Part shown: positions 7,932-14,280 of the stretch, piece after piece
Layout: every line of letters starts with the position of its first letter
Numbering within the stretch: the stretch's first letter is position 1
Program-made: the position numbers and the translations under genes
Source: an uncultured Bacteroides sp.
GTDB lineage: Bacteria; Bacteroidota; Bacteroidia; Bacteroidales; Bacteroidaceae
NCBI GenBank assembly: GCA_900551645.1
Contig: URWP01000035.1
Coordinates: 1-17,535 of the forward strand
Direction: 5' to 3'
Length of the DNA stretch: 17,535 bases
Notes under the pieces: generated by a model
What the model was told of the DNA's origin: nothing
Database searches by the model: none
The model's input: only the letters and a program-made list of their open reading frames with translations

Positions 7932-10094
7932 ATGAGGAATTCAATATTGTTATTAATATTATGGGAATTTAGTACTTTGTTCATAAGTGCATCTTCTGTT
8001 GTACATAGTGAAGTGAGTATTAAAGAGATTGCTCCCGGAGTTATTAGTTTGACTTTAGGAGATGTAGATCCGTATACACCTTTTAAGTTATTGGGTTGTA
8101 AGCCTAAGTCTGAAAATATGCAGCAAAGTGCTGTAAAGACATTACCTTTTGATTTGTCTGAGGTTGTTATTAAACAAAATAAACGTGGATGTTCAGTTTA
8201 TGTTCCTTTGAAAGAGAGTGAACAGTTATATGGATTTGGGTTACAAATGGGAAGTTTTACTCAGCGTGGATTAAAGAAGAAACCTATTGTAAATGATCAT
8301 CCATTAAAGAATTTGGGATATACACATGCGCCGCAGCCTTTTTATGTTTCTACGTTGGGGTATGGTATTTTAGTTAATACCTTAAAGTATACAACTTTTT
8401 TGTGTGGTACTGAAAATGAATTAAAAGAAAATGGAGTAACCATTAAGGAGAGCAATCATGATAAAAATATTACCTCTGCTGAAGATTTGTATACTGTAAA
8501 AAGTAGTACAAAATATGTGTATATTGATGTACCTAATACAAAAGGTGTTGAGATTTTCATTATAACAGGACCTGATTTGCGTAAGGTTGTAGAGCGATAT
8601 AATCTGTTGTCTGGCGGTGGATGCTTACCTCCTTTGTGGGGATTAGGAATAAAATATCGGACGAAATATGACTTTAATCAGCATCAGGTAGAAGATATAG
8701 CAGGATATTTTAGAGATAAAAAACTACCATGTGATGTTTTGGGACTAGAGCCTAGATGGCAAACTAATTCATATTCATGTTCTTATGTATGGGATACAAA
8801 GCGTTTCCCAAGTTATAAACAATTTATTTCGAATATGAGTTTAAAGGGTTTTAAATTAAATTTATGGGAACATGCTTATGTACACCCTAATTCTCCAATT
8901 TATAAGCCGTTAAAACCGTTTTCTGGAAATTTCTTGGTCTGGAGTGGTCTTGTACCTGATTTTTCTTTGGCAGATGCTCGTAAAATATATACAGATTATC
9001 ATCAAATATTGGTAGATGATGGCATTGCTTCATTTAAAATGGATGAATGTGATAATTCAGATATTTCTTCAGGAGAAGGAAATTGGGGATTTCCTGATAT
9101 GTCTGAATTTCCTTCTGGAATAGATGGTGAACAGATGCACCAAATTTTCGGTTCGTTATATGTAAAAATGATGAATGAACTTTTTGAAAGGAATAATATT
9201 AGAACATTTCAAGATTACCGTTCGTCAGGATTATTTATGTCCTCAGTGCCCGCTACGTTATATAGTGATACGTATGATTTCAAGCAATATATTCAAATGA
9301 TAAACAATGCTGCTTTTGGTGGTTTGTTATGGTCTCCAGAATTACGTGAATCTTCTTCTATTGAAGAATTATTTCATAGATTACAGCTTGTATTATTATC
9401 GCCACAAGCTGTTTTGAATATGTGGTATTTGGACATGCCTTCTTGGTGGCAGCCTGATAAAGAAAAAAATAATAAAGGTGAAAAATTACCCAATGTAGAG
9501 AATATGGAGGATATTGTACGAAAGCTATTGAATCAACGTATGAGTCTGATACCCTATTTGTATACAGCATTTTTTGACTATTATGAAAAAGGAACTCCTC
9601 CTTTTCGTCCTTTAGTAATGGATTATGTAGAAGATAAAAATGTTTGGAGTATAGATGACCAATATATGATAGGTGAAAATATGATGGTTGCACCTTTGTA
9701 TAATAAAGGCGATAAACGTAAAGTATATTTTCCTAAAGGTAATTGGTTTGATTTTCATACAGGAAAGAAATATGTAGGTGGTGACTATTATGAGATTGAA
9801 ACTGAATATTCTAAATTACCTATATATGTAAAAGAAAATAGTGTAATACCGGTAGCTAAACCAGAGTTATATATTAATAAAAATACTGTTTTTGAAATTA
9901 CATGTAGAGGATATGGTATTTCCAATGAAGCAACATTCCGTTTAATTGAAGATGATGGTCAATCATTTGATTATAAGAAAAATAAATTTAATATTTTACT
10001 TTTAAAAACGAATGGTTCAAAGACTAATTGGAAATATATTGTAAAGAATTATTCTGATAAGAAATATAAGATTTGTAAATGGGAATTCTTTTAG
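7932..10094 (+). CDS. Glycoside hydrolase family 31 alpha-glycosidase, secreted
   Basis: This 720-residue retaining exo-alpha-glycosidase is probably periplasmic. The N-terminus (MRNSILLLIL and on) looks like a signal peptide ending near residue 22-26, with an unusual Glu12 in the hydrophobic core and no lipobox. Residues 27-230 form the N-terminal beta-sandwich (LYGFGLQMGSF at 99-109). The barrel follows: PLWGLGIKYRTKYDF (234-248), GLEPRWQTNSYSCSYVWD (271-288), the nucleophile motif FKMDECD with Asp371, and R430 in YRSSG. The probable acid/base is Asp446 in YSDTYDF. GLLWSPELRES (464-474) stands where many members have a DIGG-type motif. A C-terminal beta domain begins near 590. The motifs place it in a branch away from classic maltase-like enzymes, so alpha-galactoside, alpha-GalNAc or other alpha-linkages are as likely as alpha-glucoside. 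The gene is very AT-rich compared with GH35 and GH2 downstream. Confidence 0.9.
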   Translation: MRNSILLLILWEFSTLFISASSVVHSEVSIKEIAPGVISLTLGDVDPYTPFKLLGCKPKSENMQQSAVKTLPFDLSEVVIKQNKRGCSVYVPLKESEQLYGFGLQMGSFTQRGLKKKPIVNDHPLKNLGYTHAPQPFYVSTLGYGILVNTLKYTTFLCGTENELKENGVTIKESNHDKNITSAEDLYTVKSSTKYVYIDVPNTKGVEIFIITGPDLRKVVERYNLLSGGGCLPPLWGLGIKYRTKYDFNQHQVEDIAGYFRDKKLPCDVLGLEPRWQTNSYSCSYVWDTKRFPSYKQFISNMSLKGFKLNLWEHAYVHPNSPIYKPLKPFSGNFLVWSGLVPDFSLADARKIYTDYHQILVDDGIASFKMDECDNSDISSGEGNWGFPDMSEFPSGIDGEQMHQIFGSLYVKMMNELFERNNIRTFQDYRSSGLFMSSVPATLYSDTYDFKQYIQMINNAAFGGLLWSPELRESSSIEELFHRLQLVLLSPQAVLNMWYLDMPSWWQPDKEKNNKGEKLPNVENMEDIVRKLLNQRMSLIPYLYTAFFDYYEKGTPPFRPLVMDYVEDKNVWSIDDQYMIGENMMVAPLYNKGDKRKVYFPKGNWFDFHTGKKYVGGDYYEIETEYSKLPIYVKENSVIPVAKPELYINKNTVFEITCRGYGISNEATFRLIEDDGQSFDYKKNKFNILLLKTNGSKTNWKYIVKNYSDKKYKICKWEFF

Positions 10095-10167
10095 GAGCCT
10101 CTTAGTAAAAAGGGTGTGTTTATATTTTTAAGTTCTTCATTTATCATTGTTGTTTTAAGGTTAGAGT

Positions 10168-10237
10168 AAGTCTCATGTGCATTTACTTCTATAAAGAGTA
10201 TTTTTTATGTACTCTTTGTAGAAGTATGCATAGACTT
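10168..10237 (+). other. Long imperfect hairpin with a competing arm before the GH125 gene
   Basis: Bases 10185-10200 pair with 10210-10225 over 16 positions (one G-U wobble, nine-base loop TTTTTTATG). GCAT at 10179-10182 pairs with ATGC at 10226-10229, and AAGTCT at 10168-10173 pairs with AGACTT at 10232-10237. A second AAGTCT at 10245-10250 can pair with the same AGACTT to form a short alternative hairpin. The rest of the 180-base gap (10095-10274) is A/T-rich without a gene. Possible roles are terminator of GH31, attenuator, or RNA-processing site; the sequence does not decide among them. Confidence 0.5.
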
Positions 10238-10274
10238 ATAATTGAAGTCTTATTGTTGTTAAATTTCTGGTGAT

Positions 10275-11729
10275 ATGCATGTTTTATATAAAATATTACT
10301 TGCTAATTTATTTTTTTCACCTTTTACTGTATGTGTAGCTTTGTCAGCATGTGTAAAGTCTGATAAGATAATTTTTGAAAACGATGCAACATATGTTTCA
10401 CGGCGTCCACCATTTGAACAAAGACTTTTTACATCAAAGCTAGTCGAAAAAGAAATTAATAAGGTGGCTAAAAAAATTATTGATCCTAAATTGAGATGGT
10501 TGTTTATCAATTGTTTTCCAAATACACTGGATACGACTGTAAAATTTAGGATAAGGGATGGGCATCCTGATACATTTGTAATAACCGGAGATATAAATGC
10601 TATGTGGTTGAGAGACTCATCGGCACAGGTACAGAATTATTTATCGTTAGCAGCTAAGGATAACGATTTGAAGGAAATGATAAAAGGCTTGATAAGCAGA
10701 CAACTAGACTGCATATTATTAGACCCTTATGCAAATGCTTTCAATGATGGTCCCACAGGTAATGGTTGGCAATCTGATGGCACGAGAATGTGTAAAGATG
10801 TTCATGAGAGAAAATGGGAGATTGATTCACTTTGTTATCCAATTCGTTTGATTTATTTATACTGGAAAGCTACAGGTGATACTTCAATTTTTACAGCAAA
10901 ATGGGAAAAAGCCATGGCATTAGTGCTGAAAACCTTTCAGGAGCAGCAACGTAAAGAAAGTGAGGGTCCTTATTCTTTCGAGCGTCATACAGGAAACGCT
11001 ATCGGTACATTAGTGAACCGAACCGGGAATCCGGTTAATCCGGTGGGCATGGTCGTTTCCTGTTTCCGGCCATCGGATGATGCTACAATTTTTGGCTTTT
11101 TGGTTCCATCGAATATGTTTATTGTTGCCTCTATGCGTCAGCTTTCTGAAATTATCAGAACCACCGGTAACGGAAAGAATTTACTTAATCAGACAGAACG
11201 TTTGAAAAAAGAAGTTGATGAAGCTATACAGAAATATGGAATAGTGAATCATCCGGTTTTTGGTAAAATCTATGCTTATGAGGTGGATGGATATGGTGGA
11301 TGTAATCTGATGGACGATGCGAATAATCCAAGTCTGCTTTCTGTTCCGTATTTTGGATATGTAAATGCAGATGATCCGGTTTATCAGAATACACGCAAAT
11401 TTGTGTGGAGTAAGCATAATCCATATTTTTTTAAGGGAACAGTGGCTGAAGGAATCGGTGGGCCACATTGTGGCAAAGATAAAATCTGGCCGATGAGTAT
11501 AATTTCGAAAGCTTTGACTTCTGAAGACAAGGAAGAGATAGCGGAATGTCTGCGTGTATTGGTCAATACGGATGGGAATACCGGATTTATTCATGAAAGT
11601 TTTCATAAAGATAATCCTGCAGATTTTTCCAGAGGTTGGTTTGCGTGGGCCAATACACTGTTTGCCGAATTGGTATTAAAAATATCGGAGAAATATTCTG
11701 AATTACTATTGGAATCATATACTGAGTGA
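10275..11729 (+). CDS. Glycoside hydrolase family 125 exo-alpha-1,6-mannosidase, lipoprotein
   Basis: This 484-residue metal-independent alpha-mannosidase would release terminal alpha-1,6-linked mannose with inversion. The first 26 residues are a lipoprotein signal ending in LSAC (Cys26). Family motifs occur in order: GDINAMWLRDSSAQVQ (105-120), NDGPTGNGWQSDGTRM (157-172), KWEIDSLCYP (180-189), FRPSDDATIFGFLVPSNMF (264-282), DGYGGCNLMDDANNPSLL (338-355) and GFIHESFH (437-444). By family comparison from memory, the catalytic base would be Glu441 and the acid Asp268. GH125 enzymes of gut bacteria act on alpha-1,6-mannose of N-glycans and yeast or fungal mannan. The DNA is very AT-rich up to about 10,860 and moderate in GC after about 10,950. 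The next gene starts 3-33 bases after the stop, so the two share a transcript. Confidence 0.94.
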   Translation: MHVLYKILLANLFFSPFTVCVALSACVKSDKIIFENDATYVSRRPPFEQRLFTSKLVEKEINKVAKKIIDPKLRWLFINCFPNTLDTTVKFRIRDGHPDTFVITGDINAMWLRDSSAQVQNYLSLAAKDNDLKEMIKGLISRQLDCILLDPYANAFNDGPTGNGWQSDGTRMCKDVHERKWEIDSLCYPIRLIYLYWKATGDTSIFTAKWEKAMALVLKTFQEQQRKESEGPYSFERHTGNAIGTLVNRTGNPVNPVGMVVSCFRPSDDATIFGFLVPSNMFIVASMRQLSEIIRTTGNGKNLLNQTERLKKEVDEAIQKYGIVNHPVFGKIYAYEVDGYGGCNLMDDANNPSLLSVPYFGYVNADDPVYQNTRKFVWSKHNPYFFKGTVAEGIGGPHCGKDKIWPMSIISKALTSEDKEEIAECLRVLVNTDGNTGFIHESFHKDNPADFSRGWFAWANTLFAELVLKISEKYSELLLESYTE

Positions 11730-11753
11730 TATTTGATTATGACATTTTATTAT

Positions 11754-14228
11754 ATGAAATCGATGAAGAAGATAATTTTGTTTATGATAGCTGTAACGTC
11801 CGGTTTCCGTTTGTTTGCGGTAGAGACGATACCGGCAAAAGAGTTTTCAAATCCAGACCGTATTCGTTATGACGGTTCTTGTATGACCATTGACGGTAAG
11901 GATGTATTCATCTATAGTGCCGCTTTTCACTATTTCCGTTGTCCCGAAGAATTGTGGCGTGACCGTTTCCAGAAGATAAAGGAGGCCGGCTTTAATACGG
12001 TAGAGACTTATGTTCCATGGAACTGGCATGAACGGGAAATGCCTGCGGGATTATCAGATACGACAAAGTTTGACTTTTCTGATATAAAGAGATGGTTGAA
12101 GATGGCACAGGATGAATTTGGCTTTTATACGATAGTTCGTCCGGGACCATTCATCTGTGCGGAATTCTCGGGAGGAGCATATCCCCGTTGGTTGGCTAAA
12201 TTCCGTCCTCAGGGCTATCAGGGGCTTTGGTTGCGCAGTGCGGATCCTACCCACGTACGTTGGTGTGTCCATTGGTTCGATGCTGTCTGCAAGGCATTGG
12301 CCGATGAACAGCTTACCAGAAAGCCGAAAGGCGGGAAAGGTATCATCCTTATCCAAATAGAGAATGAATACAATGCCCATGGGTGTGAGAACAAGTCTTA
12401 TTTTTTGAAGGAACTCTACCGTTCCGTGCGTCGGAACGGGTTCGATATTCCAGTCTTTACTTGTCTGACTGGAGAATGTCGTGGAAGCAGCGATAAGGAA
12501 CTTTCTCAGGTGTTCGATTGTGACAATTATTATGTCGGCCAGTCGGATGCACCGAGTTGTGCCCACCGGATGGTCTCTCTGAAGAGTAGTCAGCCTGACG
12601 CTCCCGGCTTTGTGACAGAACTGCAGGGTGGTTGGTTTTCTCTGGTGACTGGTACGCTGAGTGAAGAGCATTATTCGGATGCCCGTCATTTCAAGGCCAT
12701 TGGTCTGATGAGCATGTTGGGCGGATGTACGGGGATAAACTATTACATGTTTGCCGGAGGTACCCATTTTTCCGGTTGGGGAGCCCGCGGGATGACTACT
12801 TCGTATGATTACAATGCCGCTATCCATGAAAGTGGTGCTGTGGGTGATAAATATTTGGCAGCAAAAGGATTGGGAGAATTCCTTCATAAGTATGAATCGC
12901 AGTTGGTAAGATCTACGGGAGGACCTTGTAAGATAGAAGGAGTTCCAGAATCTGTATTCGGAGGAGTTAGGATGGCGAAAGATGGTACTTTGTTTGTCTT
13001 TCTGCATAACACGGATACGGGTAAACTCTGTAAAGGGAAGGCAACCTTATTGCCGGGAAAGATACAGTCGCCTCGGCAGGCGATGTATAATATCGATCAG
13101 AATGGGAATAAAGTATTGATGCAAGTAGACGAATCCCAAAAGGGGGATTCTTTGGCTGTGTCACCGATACAGGTAACCTATGAGTTGGGTCCTTTGGATA
13201 CGAAGGTGTTGGTAATACCTGTAAAAAAGAATCCGGAGAAAGGTGTGTGGTGGCCTAAAAAACAATCTGCCATAGAACGTCCTTCTCGTTTACCTGCCCC
13301 GGTGCGCATCGCCTCGGTGAAAAGGAGGGAAGATTCGACAGAGAAAGCACAATGGATTCCTTTATCTCGTTTGGTCTCTTTGCCTGATTTAGGCATTAAT
13401 GATTTCCGGTATAGCCTGTTCCGGGCCAAAGTGAACTTGAGCAGACAACAGGTGGAAAATGAGAAGTATCTGCTGTTCAATATGTTTACACGAGATATTG
13501 TATCTGTACAGGTGAACGGGAAGAATGTCGTCCGTCTTTTCCCTGACAAAGCTGATGCACAGACATGGACCACACGGAACTGTTTTGATCGTATACGTCC
13601 GGATGAGTATGACAACCGGTTCGATGTTTCCGGCACCTTACAGGAAGGGGAGAATGAGATTTTGGTTGTCTATGAAAATTTGGGCCATGCCCACGGATAT
13701 GTACCGATGGAGGAACTTTCCGGAATCCGTGAAGCCGGGCTTTCCGTTTCGGAGACAGCTTTGTCGCATCCGCTTGAATGGGAATATGCTGCTGATGCGG
13801 CTGGTGTGACAGAAGGCTGGATTCTGCCCCGATTCGACGATGGGGACTGGTCGGTGGTTCCGCTTGACATCCGTTCGGAGATTCCCCGGAAGGGAAACGG
13901 GATACAGCCGGTGGCAGAACAGGACGGGCTGCTGACCTGGTATCGTATCGAGTTTACCTTACCTTCTCAGAACCCCTCTGTCTGGATTCCCTGGCTGATG
14001 AGGATTAACGCTTCCGGCAACGGGTTCATGTGGTTGAATGGCCACAACATCGGCCGCCATTGGGAAGCCGGTCCGCAGCGGGAATTCTATCTGCCCGAAT
14101 GCTGGTTGAATTTCGGTAAGGACAAGAAGAATGTCCTGGTTCTGGGCTTGCGCCAGACGGTCAACGGAGCCGTGATAAAGTCCATGGAAATAGCCCCTTA
14201 TCGGGATGCTGCAGAAATGAAGGAATAG
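11754..14228 (+). CDS. Glycoside hydrolase family 35 beta-galactosidase-type enzyme, secreted
   Basis: This retaining exo-beta-galactosidase-type enzyme is 824 residues long from the ATG at 11754. The frame is open from a TTG at 11733, and ATGs lie at 11739 and 11763; I prefer 11754 or 11763 because both give a compact signal peptide (MKKIILFMIAVTSG ending near LFA). Numbering from 11754, the barrel carries FHYFRCPEELWRDRFQ (58-73), NTVETYVPWNWHE (81-93), VRPGPFICAEFSGGAYPRWL (128-147) and IQIENEYNAHG (201-211), with acid/base Glu205. Nucleophile Glu289 sits in FVTELQGGW, and MTTSYDYNAAIHESG (347-361) follows. A C-terminal galactose-binding-like jelly roll shows FMWLNGHNIGRHWEAGPQ. There is no lipobox, so it is probably periplasmic. 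Most characterised members release beta-galactose, although some take other beta-sugars. It lies directly after GH125 and 52 bases before GH2. Confidence 0.93.
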   Translation: MKSMKKIILFMIAVTSGFRLFAVETIPAKEFSNPDRIRYDGSCMTIDGKDVFIYSAAFHYFRCPEELWRDRFQKIKEAGFNTVETYVPWNWHEREMPAGLSDTTKFDFSDIKRWLKMAQDEFGFYTIVRPGPFICAEFSGGAYPRWLAKFRPQGYQGLWLRSADPTHVRWCVHWFDAVCKALADEQLTRKPKGGKGIILIQIENEYNAHGCENKSYFLKELYRSVRRNGFDIPVFTCLTGECRGSSDKELSQVFDCDNYYVGQSDAPSCAHRMVSLKSSQPDAPGFVTELQGGWFSLVTGTLSEEHYSDARHFKAIGLMSMLGGCTGINYYMFAGGTHFSGWGARGMTTSYDYNAAIHESGAVGDKYLAAKGLGEFLHKYESQLVRSTGGPCKIEGVPESVFGGVRMAKDGTLFVFLHNTDTGKLCKGKATLLPGKIQSPRQAMYNIDQNGNKVLMQVDESQKGDSLAVSPIQVTYELGPLDTKVLVIPVKKNPEKGVWWPKKQSAIERPSRLPAPVRIASVKRREDSTEKAQWIPLSRLVSLPDLGINDFRYSLFRAKVNLSRQQVENEKYLLFNMFTRDIVSVQVNGKNVVRLFPDKADAQTWTTRNCFDRIRPDEYDNRFDVSGTLQEGENEILVVYENLGHAHGYVPMEELSGIREAGLSVSETALSHPLEWEYAADAAGVTEGWILPRFDDGDWSVVPLDIRSEIPRKGNGIQPVAEQDGLLTWYRIEFTLPSQNPSVWIPWLMRINASGNGFMWLNGHNIGRHWEAGPQREFYLPECWLNFGKDKKNVLVLGLRQTVNGAVIKSMEIAPYRDAAEMKE

Positions 14229-14280
14229 GAATCCGGACAAATGGAGAAGTTTAATAAAGATCAATCACCGTATAAATAAA

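Noticed and set aside
11733..11753. TTG at 11733 as the start of GH35
   Set aside because: The resulting N-terminal extension adds no signal-peptide feature, and ATG codons shortly downstream give a cleaner signal sequence.
12054..13007. Long open frame on the - strand inside the GH35 gene (317 codons)
   Set aside because: It overlaps the GH35 catalytic core completely, has no family signatures, and reads like an antisense artefact.
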